From the NCBI RefSeq assembly GCF_015461835.1, contig NZ_JACOPX010000004.1:248001-312000 (forward strand): a stretch of 64,000 nt of DNA, given 5' to 3'. The DNA comes from Pseudomonas neuropathica. Lineage in GTDB: Bacteria > Pseudomonadota > Gammaproteobacteria > Pseudomonadales > Pseudomonadaceae. Shown here piece by piece: positions 28,534 through 36,760 of the stretch (within the stretch, counting starts at the first letter, position 1; each line of letters begins with the position of its first letter). The notes below the pieces were generated by a model that saw only the letters and a list, made by a program, of their open reading frames with translations, was not told where the DNA came from and did no database searches. A program made the translations under genes and the position numbers.

Positions 28534-29052
28534 TCATTCAAAATGTTCGGGCGCGAGCGCTCTGACATACGCCTGACACGCCTGCAGGGCAATCAGTCCG
28601 CGGTCGCCGGTGTCGGTGATGGCGATAATTCGTTGAGCATGCGCCGGGTCAAGTCGGGCGCGTACGGTTGCATGATCCACGCCGCTGGCGCTGGCGGTGG
28701 CTGGCACGTTGCAGCCTGGGACAACGTCGCCGGCGTCGAGAAGGACTGACAGGCGCACATCAGCAGTGGCAAGGCGATCGCGCAGGCGATCCTGATCACG
28801 TTGGGCATCGCTCAGCGCTCGATAGTGGGTTTGTTCACTGGTCGCGAGCCGCTGCTCCAGCGCTAGGCGTTTATCCTGCTCGGCCTGTTGCGCGCTGGCG
28901 GCGGTCTGCGTCAGTTGATTGAGGATTTCGGCGTTTAACCGGGCCTGCTCGGCCAGCTGTCGGCCGTAGCGCCACTCCTGAAACTGCCAGGCCGCTGCAA
29001 ACGCAGCAGCGGCCAGCAACAGGATGCCGATCATTCGCCAGGGGAGTGGCAT
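28534..29052 (-). CDS. Rz-like i-spanin (lysis protein)
   Basis: A 172-residue protein with an N-terminal signal anchor (MIGILLLAAAAFAAAWQFQE) and a long coiled-coil periplasmic part (about 25-110: RLNAEILNQLTQTAASAQQA, then AEQDKRLALEQRLATSEQ). These are features of inner-membrane spanins that link to an outer-membrane Rz1 to fuse the membranes at lysis. The ATG at 29052 overlaps the end of the endolysin gene by 22 bp. A lipoprotein Rz1 is nested in another frame. Similar to DUF2514 phage lysis proteins. Confidence 0.82.
   Translation of the reverse strand: MPLPWRMIGILLLAAAAFAAAWQFQEWRYGRQLAEQARLNAEILNQLTQTAASAQQAEQDKRLALEQRLATSEQTHYRALSDAQRDQDRLRDRLATADVRLSVLLDAGDVVPGCNVPATASASGVDHATVRARLDPAHAQRIIAITDTGDRGLIALQACQAYVRALAPEHFE
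28593..28808 (-). CDS. Rz1-like o-spanin lipoprotein nested inside Rz
   Basis: A 71-residue ORF wholly inside the Rz gene in a different frame. It has a lipoprotein signal (MPNVIRIACAIALPLLMCAC, with Cys18 or Cys20 as the lipid site) and a proline-rich segment (CQPPPAPAAW), as expected for Rz1. Nesting of rz1 in rz is typical of lambda-like spanin pairs. The lipobox is not perfect (LMCAC). Confidence 0.7.
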   Translation of the reverse strand: MPNVIRIACAIALPLLMCACQSFSTPATLSQAATCQPPPAPAAWIMQPYAPDLTRRMLNELSPSPTPATAD

Positions 29053-29597
29053 AGCACCGCCCTCGCCCGCGCCCAGATTTCCAGGCGATCCTGCAAGCCG
29101 TTCAACCCACCATTGATGCGACGTGTAATGGTGTTGAACTGATCGCGATCGGCCAGTTCGTTCAAGCCGTTCTGCTCCCAGAACCAAGCGGCAGACTCAG
29201 CGGCCCATTGAGGTTGTTCGAGCAGCTCGGGCAACGACAGCAGACGCTCATCGCCAAAAAGGCCAACGCTGCACTGACGGTAATTCGAACGGCCGGTAAT
29301 CTGAATCAACCCGCGCCCCCGATACTTTTGTCCGTCGCCATCGGCCTCCGGTGTGTTGCCCAAACGCAAAGCCAACGTGCCGGTGTCATATTTGCTCAGG
29401 TATTGGTTGTTGCCCAGTTCACGCACATAGCGCAATTGACCCGACTCGTGGCCAACTTGCGCGAGGAACGCTGCGACGCGCTTGGGCGAGTCGATATGGC
29501 GGCGAGCCATGGCACTGTTGAGTGCAGAAACAAAAACGCCCGCTTGGGAGCGGGCGTTGGGCATGATGTCGATAAGGTTGTTTTCAGTTATTTGCAT
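29031..29597 (-). CDS. Endolysin, glycoside hydrolase family 19
   Basis: A 188-residue chitinase-fold muramidase. Catalytic Glu candidates are Glu51 (AQVGHESGQLRYVRE) and Glu60. The family signature YRGRGLIQITGRSNY is at about 92-106, and WFWEQNGLNELADRDQFN follows. It cleaves peptidoglycan once the holin opens the inner membrane. No signal peptide, so it is holin dependent. GGGAGG lies about 10 bases before the ATG. Confidence 0.92.
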   Translation of the reverse strand: MQITENNLIDIMPNARSQAGVFVSALNSAMARRHIDSPKRVAAFLAQVGHESGQLRYVRELGNNQYLSKYDTGTLALRLGNTPEADGDGQKYRGRGLIQITGRSNYRQCSVGLFGDERLLSLPELLEQPQWAAESAAWFWEQNGLNELADRDQFNTITRRINGGLNGLQDRLEIWARARAVLCHSPGE

Positions 29598-29633
29598 AAT
29601 GCTTGATCCTCCCTGGATATTGCCCCGATTGAA

Positions 29634-29888
29634 TCACGGTTGACGGCCAATGCCTGTCAGCCATTTTTTTGCCAGAGTTTTCAGGGTGCTGTCCGGCGCA
29701 GGTTCTTCGGGTGATGCGAAGAACCAACCGAGGGTGCCGAAGTTGGCGGTCCAGTCGATTTGCGGTGCTGGAGTGATTTCAGTGATGTCGACCCAGAGCA
29801 GATCCGGGTGAAACATCTCTACCATGTTGCCGCCGGTGGAGAACAATTCGACTACGGTGTTGTTGACGATGCGTGCGTAGGTTTTCAT
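29634..29888 (-). CDS. Short tail-fibre accessory protein, cassette 5
   Basis: An 84-residue protein starting MKTYARIVNNTVVELF. The start overlaps the stop of the preceding fibre gene (TGATGA). The N-terminus is like that of fibre-assembly (Tfa) proteins (xxYARxxxNxVxEL), but the C-terminal RDWP/RP-type half found in the other chaperones is missing. It is either a truncated chaperone or a distinct short partner of the Gly-rich fibre. Confidence 0.65.
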   Translation of the reverse strand: MKTYARIVNNTVVELFSTGGNMVEMFHPDLLWVDITEITPAPQIDWTANFGTLGWFFASPEEPAPDSTLKTLAKKWLTGIGRQP

Positions 29889-31048
29889 CAGGCGTACTCG
29901 TAGATGATCACGGCGCCTGAAGCACCTGCGCCACCTGGTCTGCCAGGTTGATTGGGGGCGTTGGCGATTCCTCCCGCACCGGAACCGAAACCGGAACCTG
30001 GTGCGGCCAGAGAGCCTGCTGCGCTGTTGCCAAAACCTCCTCCGCCCAACGGCGAGCTGCCACCGTGCCCAGCAAGGGTTGAGCCGTTGACAGATATCCC
30101 GGGGGTGCCTGCATTTCCCGCACTATTGACGATGTTGCCGCCACTGGCCGTCTGACCGGGATAGCCACCGGTATAAAGCCCCATACCCTGATTCGCGACA
30201 AATCCAATCCACGGCGACCCTCCACCACCGGCAGCAGAAACCAGCGAGCCAAAAGAACTGGTACCACCACCTCCGGCATTCGCCGCTGCGAGTCCCGCGC
30301 TTCCGCCAGCCCCCACCGTAACAACCTGACGAGAACCAATCGTGTCGGAAGACAGCCATGCTTCAGCATAACTTCCGGATGCGCCGCCACCCACGGTTGC
30401 ATACTGGGAGGTTGTGGTCGCACCGACTCCCGCACTTCCGCCACCGCCAGCCAACACCTTGACCAGAACATGCTTCATTCCGGTTGTCGGCTCATAGGTG
30501 CCGGATGCGGTAAATGTCTTCACCCCCAACAACCGGCCGCTTACAGCATTACCGCCGCTGGCATACACCAGCACCCAACTGTCCAGTGCAGCGCTGTACA
30601 CCACCGAACACAGGCTGCTGGCGACAATCTCCTCTGGCCGCAATGCACTCAGCCCAAGGTTCAATAACGGCTTGGGCAGCAAGCCATTCGGCGCGAACGT
30701 GCTCGCTCCAGTGTTGGCATTACCAGCAGTAAAGCGCAGCGCCAAACCGTCCTTCAACGTACTGATGGCCGGCACGTAGTTGGCCATGTACAGATTGGCG
30801 GCGCCGATATCGATCGCATGCTTGTCTTCACCGGCCTGACTGATTTTTTTCAGCGCCTGCAACAGCTGCGTCGCATCGGTTTCATTGGGTTCAAGACCCG
30901 CAGACCTGACGACGTTCAACAGTTCATCGGTAACGCTGTTGCCCCAGGTCGCCGGGATCAACGATCCGGGCAATCCCGCGACGACGTCTTCATTGACAAA
31001 TTTGCCATTCACCAGCCCGACACTGGGAACGCTTTTTGGATAGTCCAT
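29888..31048 (-). CDS. Tail fibre, cassette 5 (Gly-rich tip)
   Basis: A 386-residue fibre. Residues 1-70 are the shared anchor (MDYPKSVPS, GLVNGKFVNED, PGSLIPATWGN), and the middle holds TLKDGLALRFTAGNANTG. From about residue 215 the C-terminus is extremely Gly/Ala/Ser rich (LAGGGGSAGVGATTTSQYAT, GGGGSPWIG and similar), like Gly-rich tip domains of phage adhesins that form polyglycine-II sandwiches and bind outer-membrane proteins. It is the last structural fibre gene of the Mu-like module. Confidence 0.85.
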   Translation of the reverse strand: MDYPKSVPSVGLVNGKFVNEDVVAGLPGSLIPATWGNSVTDELLNVVRSAGLEPNETDATQLLQALKKISQAGEDKHAIDIGAANLYMANYVPAISTLKDGLALRFTAGNANTGASTFAPNGLLPKPLLNLGLSALRPEEIVASSLCSVVYSAALDSWVLVYASGGNAVSGRLLGVKTFTASGTYEPTTGMKHVLVKVLAGGGGSAGVGATTTSQYATVGGGASGSYAEAWLSSDTIGSRQVVTVGAGGSAGLAAANAGGGGTSSFGSLVSAAGGGGSPWIGFVANQGMGLYTGGYPGQTASGGNIVNSAGNAGTPGISVNGSTLAGHGGSSPLGGGGFGNSAAGSLAAPGSGFGSGAGGIANAPNQPGRPGGAGASGAVIIYEYA

Positions 31049-31066
31049 TTCAATTTCCCTGATGAC

Positions 31067-31513
31067 TTACAGCGCAGCAGCCAACCACTTCGGCGCAATC
31101 GGCCGATGCTCGCTGAACGGAAAAAAAGAACCCTGCGGCCAGTCGCGCAATTCGCGGCGATACGTCTGCAATTGGGCATATTGCTCTGTGGTCAGCGTCG
31201 TGCCGCCGCCGTCTTCCAACTCATCGCGATCGCGCGCCACCAACCCGTCGGTGGCGGCCAGTTGCGCGGTGCGCCAACGGCGCTCGGCGTCGGCCGCTTC
31301 ATCGGCCGAAGGAGGCGCAGGATCGACCAGAATCGGATAGCCGTTATCCGCACGCACGCCGATCACCTTTGCCGCAACGGCCAATTGCTGCAGCAGCGAG
31401 ATCCAATAAGTCTGAGGAATCTCGATCACATCGTCGGGAATGTCAGTTGAGTTGATACCCGGTACATAAACGCCCCGGGTGCCGGCGCTGAACAAAACGT
31501 TGAACGGATTCAT
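31067..31513 (-). CDS. Tail-fibre assembly chaperone, cassette 4
   Basis: A 148-residue Tfa-type chaperone. The C-terminal signature is WRTAQLAATDGLVARDRDEL, TTLTTEQYAQLQTYRRELRD and WPQGSFFPFSEHRP. It directly abuts the upstream fibre stop. It should fold or trimerise the fibre encoded at 31514. Confidence 0.85.
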   Translation of the reverse strand: MNPFNVLFSAGTRGVYVPGINSTDIPDDVIEIPQTYWISLLQQLAVAAKVIGVRADNGYPILVDPAPPSADEAADAERRWRTAQLAATDGLVARDRDELEDGGGTTLTTEQYAQLQTYRRELRDWPQGSFFPFSEHRPIAPKWLAAAL

Positions 31514-32410
31514 TCAATAGCCCTTTGCGAAATAATTGATGCCCCAACCCGCAGCGACGCTGCCACTGTAATCACGAACCTTGAGCTTGCAGCCTTGTTG
31601 CTTTCCAGAACCCGCAATCAGGATGACCATTGCGCCGTCACCGCCGGCGTGAGTGGCCACCAGAGAAGAAAAGGCTGTAGGAAAAGAGATTGGGAAAATG
31701 ACGTCGACTTCGCCCTTGGCATCTGTTGTGCCGACACCCCATTGCTCAATGTTGCCGCTGGCAAACCGTTGGTAACCGACGTTGCCATAGACACCGGAAT
31801 GGGCCGTGGCGTAACGATCGCTGATCGTCCCTCCGTACAGCCGCCATTGGCTCGCCAGTTTGATCAGGCATGCAGAGTCGCCGAGTCCGAGTTTCAGCGA
31901 CCCGAACGTGCCGTTGCAGGTTTCAATTTGCTCGTTTGCGGCAGGGTTGATGGTCAGAACGCCGTTGCCCGCATTGATCACGTGTAGCGTGCTGGCATGA
32001 GCAATGCCATTGATGGAGGGCAACGTTGCCGTGATCGGCGTCGCGCTGGCGAAACTCGCCACGCCCCCCACGTGGGCCACGGTCAGGACAGTGCTGGTCG
32101 GATAAGAAACGAAGCCGGAAAACTGCAGACCCGCACGGGCGACGAACTCGGTAGTGGCGACCGCTTTGCCTTGATTGAATTGCGGTGCCGTGACGAACAG
32201 GTTGTTGCTGCGCAGCGCACTGAGCAGTTGATTATTGGCGGCCTCCGTCGGTGTCAGCCCTGCGCTCTGGATGACCGTCAACAACTCTTGCGTAACACCA
32301 TTACCCCAACTGGCCGGAATCAACGACCCTGGCTTGCCCGTCAGTAAATCTTCATCGACAAACTTGCCATCTACCAACCCGGCACTAGGAACACTCTTTG
32401 GATAATCCAT
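31514..32410 (-). CDS. Tail fibre, cassette 4 (gp53-like tip)
   Basis: A 298-residue fibre with the common anchor (MDYPKSVPSAGLVDGKFVDE, PGSLIPASWGN) and a C-terminal gp53-like domain starting GYQRFASGNIEQWG (about residue 210). The tip differs from the other cassettes, so a different receptor is likely. Confidence 0.85.
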   Translation of the reverse strand: MDYPKSVPSAGLVDGKFVDEDLLTGKPGSLIPASWGNGVTQELLTVIQSAGLTPTEAANNQLLSALRSNNLFVTAPQFNQGKAVATTEFVARAGLQFSGFVSYPTSTVLTVAHVGGVASFASATPITATLPSINGIAHASTLHVINAGNGVLTINPAANEQIETCNGTFGSLKLGLGDSACLIKLASQWRLYGGTISDRYATAHSGVYGNVGYQRFASGNIEQWGVGTTDAKGEVDVIFPISFPTAFSSLVATHAGGDGAMVILIAGSGKQQGCKLKVRDYSGSVAAGWGINYFAKGY

Positions 32411-32445
32411 GATTCAACTCCTTATTTAAAAATGCCTGAGACCAG

Positions 32446-32913
32446 TCAATCCGCATTGGCGACCCACCATTGCGGTGCTGTCGGGCGAGAAACCGCCGTC
32501 GGGAAACCTTTAGCCTCAGGCCAGTCGCGCAGCGCCTGGCGGTATTCCAGCAACTCCAGATACTGCGCGGCCTTGAGCGTCGTCCCACGGCCCAGCGCCT
32601 GCTCGTCGCGATGCCGCGTCACCCGCCACTCGGTTGCCGACAGGCTTGACTGACGCCACGTTCGCGCTGCCGTCAAAGGCTCTTGCTCCTCGACGACAGT
32701 TTCAGGAATGACGACAGGATTGCCCATGACCGGTAACGGCGCGACCTCATGGCGCAGTTCAGTGAGGGGCGCGCCGATCTCAACGTGCATGCCTTCCGGC
32801 ACCTGCACCATCGCCTCGACAAAAGCCGGTGCATACAGTTGAGTGATTGCGTACTCACCGGTATCGATCAGTTCGATCGCGATACCGTTTTCCAGTCGTG
32901 CATAACGGGCCAT
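32446..32913 (-). CDS. Tail-fibre assembly chaperone, cassette 3
   Basis: A 155-residue protein with the Tfa signature in its second half (WRQSSLSATEWRVTRHRDEQ, TTLKAAQYLELLEYRQALRD, WPEAKGFPTAVSRPTAP). N-terminus MARYARLENGIAIELIDTGE. Its start overlaps the stop of the fibre at 32913 (TAATG). Confidence 0.85.
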   Translation of the reverse strand: MARYARLENGIAIELIDTGEYAITQLYAPAFVEAMVQVPEGMHVEIGAPLTELRHEVAPLPVMGNPVVIPETVVEEQEPLTAARTWRQSSLSATEWRVTRHRDEQALGRGTTLKAAQYLELLEYRQALRDWPEAKGFPTAVSRPTAPQWWVANAD

Positions 32914-33839
32914 TACTCGTACTCCCAGATTTCACAGAAGGCGTTGCCGCCAGCGCCACTGACGAATGAACTCGAAGGATTGGACGAACAAGAGCCACTG
33001 CCTCCCGAGCCTCGGACGCCAGCGAAACCAGGATTGTGTACGCCCCTGTACGGGCCGCCACCGTCGAATGGGCTCGCCGCTCCGCCTCCGGAGAGCATTC
33101 CCCAATTGCCGTTGAACATCGCGTAGCCACCGGTGTGACCCCGTGCATTGGCAAGGTTGCCGCCCACTGCGTCTTGACCTCCAGTGCCACCTTGAACGTA
33201 CCCCGAGGAAGAGGTTGTCGTATCGATGTTCAGGATCTGTGCACCGCCGCCTCCTGTAACGCTCATATAGGAGCCGAAGGAAGCCCCACCGCCTGCCAAG
33301 CCCATCGAAGTGGTGGCAGCTCCACCGGCACCTAATGAAACAGGCACCCCGGCGAGCATTTGTGATGTCACGTCATACAGGCTTTCCGCATAGGCACCCG
33401 ATCCACCACCGCCGCCGAGACGCAGATTACCGGTGGCGACAGATGCACAACCGCCGCCGGATCCACCCGCCCCCACCAGTCGAACGCGAATGCGCTTGGC
33501 TCTTGGATTGGGCTTGTAAACAGTGATCCCGACCGTCTCGATCTGCCGGACTGCCAGCAACCGCCCCACCGCATCGGTAATGCCATAGCCATTCAATGTG
33601 GTGGGGGTGTTTTTCAGTTTGTTGAAGTCGACCAGTGCCCCGATTGCGCTGGCCAACTGATCGGTTTTGGCTTCATCCGGCGTCAATCCGGCAGCTTTGA
33701 TCGCGTTTAGAATTTCCTGCGTGACACTGTTGCCCCACGCAGCCGGAATCAACGATCCCGGTGTACCGGCGAGCGGGTTTTCATCGACAAAGCCGCCGTT
33801 GACCAGCCCCACGCCGGGAATGTTTTTTGGATAGTCCAT
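32913..33839 (-). CDS. Tail fibre, cassette 3 (Gly-rich tip)
   Basis: A 308-residue fibre with the common anchor (MDYPKNIPGVGLVNGGFVDE, PGSLIPAAWGN). A short linker (TPTTLNGYGITDA) leads to a Gly-rich C-terminus from residue 125 onward with repeated GGGG blocks, similar in type but not in detail to cassette 5. Confidence 0.85.
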   Translation of the reverse strand: MDYPKNIPGVGLVNGGFVDENPLAGTPGSLIPAAWGNSVTQEILNAIKAAGLTPDEAKTDQLASAIGALVDFNKLKNTPTTLNGYGITDAVGRLLAVRQIETVGITVYKPNPRAKRIRVRLVGAGGSGGGCASVATGNLRLGGGGGSGAYAESLYDVTSQMLAGVPVSLGAGGAATTSMGLAGGGASFGSYMSVTGGGGAQILNIDTTTSSSGYVQGGTGGQDAVGGNLANARGHTGGYAMFNGNWGMLSGGGAASPFDGGGPYRGVHNPGFAGVRGSGGSGSCSSNPSSSFVSGAGGNAFCEIWEYE

Positions 33840-33860
33840 TGCACTGTTCCCTGTGCCGAA

Positions 33861-34427
33861 TCAGTTGGCTACGGCCGTGCCGGGTGCAACCGGCCAGGTG
33901 ATTTCATCGGGGAAACCGGCCTGTTTTTCGATACGGTTCAGCTCGACGCTGTAGAGCTTCCATTCGATCAGCAGCAGTTGTTCGTCATGGCTGGCATCGC
34001 CGATGTCTTCGGCGTATTGCAGGGGCGCGATGCGTAGCACGGCATCGCGTAGCAGTGCGTCGCGCTGATCGAGGCATTGCTGTCCTACGCTCATCAAACG
34101 AGCCTGCTCATCCAATACCCAGGTGTTGTCGCGCCAGATATGGAACTCCCCTGGCCATGGATGTGCGGTCAGGGTGTCTGGCAACTCTCCCAGCTCGGTC
34201 CAGATCTGATGGGTACCGCCGTCCTTGCGATAAACCATGCCCCGACGATCGATCACTTCACGGGGGACACCGTTGATCAGCGCCCAACTGCGACCGGCTT
34301 CCGGCTCAGGTAACTCGTAAGCCAGCTCAACAGCATTACCGGGCAACTGAACGCCGATGCCTGGCGTGGCAATGAACTCGACAGGCCCGGACAGAGCGCC
34401 CGAACCATCAAATAGATAATTGAACAT
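33861..34427 (-). CDS. Tail-fibre assembly chaperone, cassette 2 (different subtype)
   Basis: A 188-residue protein of a second chaperone subtype. The first half reads like a tail-fibre accessory domain (MFNYLFDGSGALSGPVEFIA). The C-terminus is LLLIEWKLYSVELNRIEKQA followed by FPDEITWPVAP, the same ending type as the orphan chaperones at 58773 and 59358. Paired with the collar-type fibre at 34436. Confidence 0.75.
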   Translation of the reverse strand: MFNYLFDGSGALSGPVEFIATPGIGVQLPGNAVELAYELPEPEAGRSWALINGVPREVIDRRGMVYRKDGGTHQIWTELGELPDTLTAHPWPGEFHIWRDNTWVLDEQARLMSVGQQCLDQRDALLRDAVLRIAPLQYAEDIGDASHDEQLLLIEWKLYSVELNRIEKQAGFPDEITWPVAPGTAVAN

Positions 34428-34435
34428 AAAGCGCC

Positions 34436-35530
34436 TCAGATGAGTTTGATGCGGCCGGGATAGGCCATGTTGCGCGGGCGGGATTTGAAGGCGTAGAGCA
34501 GTGTCGCTGACGGGTCCATTTGATAACTGGTACCCGCTGGATAAATCGGGCCACCATTGCTCAGCCCCGATACGTACTGAGGCTCCTCTCGAGTATCCGC
34601 CCCCACTGCCGTCAGGCTGTCCGTCCAGCGCGACCCGACGGCACCGCCACCATTCGCCCCCATCGCATACGAGTGCGTCGATCCAGGCTGAAAAGTACCC
34701 ATCCCGCGTCCGGTATCCACACCACGACCTTCATCCAGAACCCGAAGGAACTCCCCTCGCCCATCAGGACCGCGAAACGTTGTCGTACCGTCACCTGTGG
34801 TCCATTTGCCCTCAGTGCTCGCCCGAAAGGCTTCAGCGCCCAACATGCCTGATTGCTGGGCGTGATCCCACAGCCACGGCCATTCCGCGCGCTTCATGAC
34901 AGAGCCATTAAGCGCGCCGTATCCGCCGGGGCTGAGCATGACGGTTGTCTCGAAAAACGGCCGGCCAAGCGGGGTATTGTCGAAGCGTCCGACCGGCCAC
35001 CAACTCCCGGCCCCATCACTGCGCAAATGCCACCAGTCTCCGCCGCCCATCAACACGAAAAATGGATAACCGCTGGCCGCCAGATGCGTATGAAAGCGAA
35101 TGCGATCCGTGCCCGATGCCTGGATGACCATACGGTTGCCGCTGTTGTCCACCCGCCGAACAATCACATCACGCACACCGAGTGCGATGTTGGCCGGTGG
35201 TAGCAGCAAGGTCACCGGGCCGGGGCTGCCATCGATCAGGACGAGGCCGAGTTCGGCATCGGTCAGGGTTTTCGACGCGGCCAATCGGGTGATGACCGAA
35301 CGCATCGGACTCGTGCTGCCGATGATCGACTGAATCGCCTTGTACAACTGCCCGGTATCCGCCTCGGACGGCACTAACCCGCCGCCGGTAACCACACTCA
35401 GAATCTCCTGAGTCACACTGTTGCCCCAAACCGCCGGAATCAACGACCCCGGCGTTCCCGCCAGCGGGTTTTCATCGACGAAACGACCATCGACCAGGCC
35501 GACGCTGGGGACACTTTTTGGATAATCCAT
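34436..35530 (-). CDS. Tail fibre, cassette 2 (tail-collar tip)
   Basis: A 364-residue fibre. The start is set at the ATG of the shared anchor (MDYPKSVPSVGLVDGRFVDE) at 35530; an in-frame ATG 15 codons upstream is not conserved in the sister genes. The C-terminal half is a collar-like domain (RAEWPWLWDHAQQSGML, FRGPDGRGEFLRVLDEGRGV) ending SRPRNMAYPGRIKLI, as in short-tail-fibre type proteins. Confidence 0.85.
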   Translation of the reverse strand: MDYPKSVPSVGLVDGRFVDENPLAGTPGSLIPAVWGNSVTQEILSVVTGGGLVPSEADTGQLYKAIQSIIGSTSPMRSVITRLAASKTLTDAELGLVLIDGSPGPVTLLLPPANIALGVRDVIVRRVDNSGNRMVIQASGTDRIRFHTHLAASGYPFFVLMGGGDWWHLRSDGAGSWWPVGRFDNTPLGRPFFETTVMLSPGGYGALNGSVMKRAEWPWLWDHAQQSGMLGAEAFRASTEGKWTTGDGTTTFRGPDGRGEFLRVLDEGRGVDTGRGMGTFQPGSTHSYAMGANGGGAVGSRWTDSLTAVGADTREEPQYVSGLSNGGPIYPAGTSYQMDPSATLLYAFKSRPRNMAYPGRIKLI

Positions 35531-35587
35531 AATTGGTTTTCCTATACCTGGAACATTGATGGGCGATGCCGACAACGCAGCATCCAG

Positions 35588-36013
35588 TCACTCGGCAGTC
35601 ACCCAGGCAGGCTTTTTCGGTCGAGAGCGTTTGGCGGGAAATTTCTTCGCCTGCGGCCACTTGCGCAGCGCCTGCAGGTAATTCAGCAGCGTCAGGTATT
35701 CAGCGTCGGACAGCGTGGTGGCCTTCATCAGCTCCACTTCGTCACGGTGGCGATCGCGCAACCAGGCAAGCCGGTTGAATTCCTGATCGCGCCACGCCTT
35801 GGCTTCGGCCGAAGTTTGCTCATCAGAAAGAGCTGTCAACTCGACCAGGATCGGCAGACCGTGATCGTCATGGGATCGCTCGGTACCCGCTACTGGGTTT
35901 GCGATGACCGACTCATACCGCGCCTCGTCGATTTCAACGGCATCGTCTGGAAGGCTGGTGTGATAACCCGACAAATAGGTGTTGCCGGTGGTGCGGCTAT
36001 AGAAACGTTTCAT
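35588..36013 (-). CDS. Tail-fibre assembly chaperone, cassette 1
   Basis: A 141-residue Tfa-type protein, start ATG at 36013 (MKRFYSRTTGNTYLSGYHTS). The C-terminus carries the family signature WRDQEFNRLAWLRDRHRDEV, then LTLLNYLQALRKWPQAKKFP. It lies 1 bp after the fibre stop. Confidence 0.85.
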   Translation of the reverse strand: MKRFYSRTTGNTYLSGYHTSLPDDAVEIDEARYESVIANPVAGTERSHDDHGLPILVELTALSDEQTSAEAKAWRDQEFNRLAWLRDRHRDEVELMKATTLSDAEYLTLLNYLQALRKWPQAKKFPAKRSRPKKPAWVTAE

Positions 36014-36014
36014 G

Positions 36015-36746
36015 TCAGTTCCCCACCCCCAGGACAGTGACAAAACCGGAGCCACCGGAATTGCTCAAGACTTGAACCTGGCTGGGATCAAAGTAGGTCA
36101 CCAAGGGCGGAGTGACGATATCGAAAAAGGGTGCGTTGCCGCTGTGCGAGTAACTTGCCCAGGTAGCGGCGCACTGGGTCTTGAAAGCCACCGGCCAGGG
36201 TTTTGCAACATAGGTTTTATCTGTAGCGATGGTGATCATGACCCACTGGATCATGAAGCCGCCCAGCCAGCTCGGAAAAGCGATATAGCCGTTTGCGCCA
36301 ACGCTGTAGGAAACACCAAACCAGAGCTTTTTCGGTGTGACGATGGTGGTGTCATCAGTCCCTGCGTTGACCTGGGCTTGAGTCGCGATCCGCGCCCAGC
36401 CAAAAACAGCTTCCGTGGCTTGCACCACTTTCTTTTCGATCGCTTGAAACACCCGCTGCGGCGTCATCAGGCGACTGCTGCTTGTGCCCGCCTCTGCTTC
36501 ATCCTTGGTTGCCAGAGAATCACTTTTGTTCTTTTCGACAATTGCCGAAATCGCCGCTCTGAGTTGCGTACTGTCGCCCTCGTCGGGGACGAGACCGGCA
36601 GCAGTGATCGCGTTGATGATTTCATCGGTGACGCTGTTGCCCCACCGCGCCGGAATCAGCGATCCCGGCGTGCCCATCAATGGGTTTTCATCAACAAACT
36701 TGCCATTCACCAGCCCCGAACTGGGCACACTCTTCGGATAATCCAT
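36015..36746 (-). CDS. Tail fibre, cassette 1
   Basis: A 243-residue fibre, the shortest of the five. The shared anchor (MDYPKSVPSSGLVNGKFVDE, PGSLIPARWGN) is followed by SRLMTPQRVFQAIEKKVVQA and AQVNAGTDDTTIVTPKKLW, repeat types common in tail fibres, and a unique C-terminal domain of about 100 residues. As the first fibre after the baseplate genes it may be the ancestral one. Confidence 0.85.
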   Translation of the reverse strand: MDYPKSVPSSGLVNGKFVDENPLMGTPGSLIPARWGNSVTDEIINAITAAGLVPDEGDSTQLRAAISAIVEKNKSDSLATKDEAEAGTSSSRLMTPQRVFQAIEKKVVQATEAVFGWARIATQAQVNAGTDDTTIVTPKKLWFGVSYSVGANGYIAFPSWLGGFMIQWVMITIATDKTYVAKPWPVAFKTQCAATWASYSHSGNAPFFDIVTPPLVTYFDPSQVQVLSNSGGSGFVTVLGVGN

Positions 36747-36760
36747 CCAGTCATTCCTCC

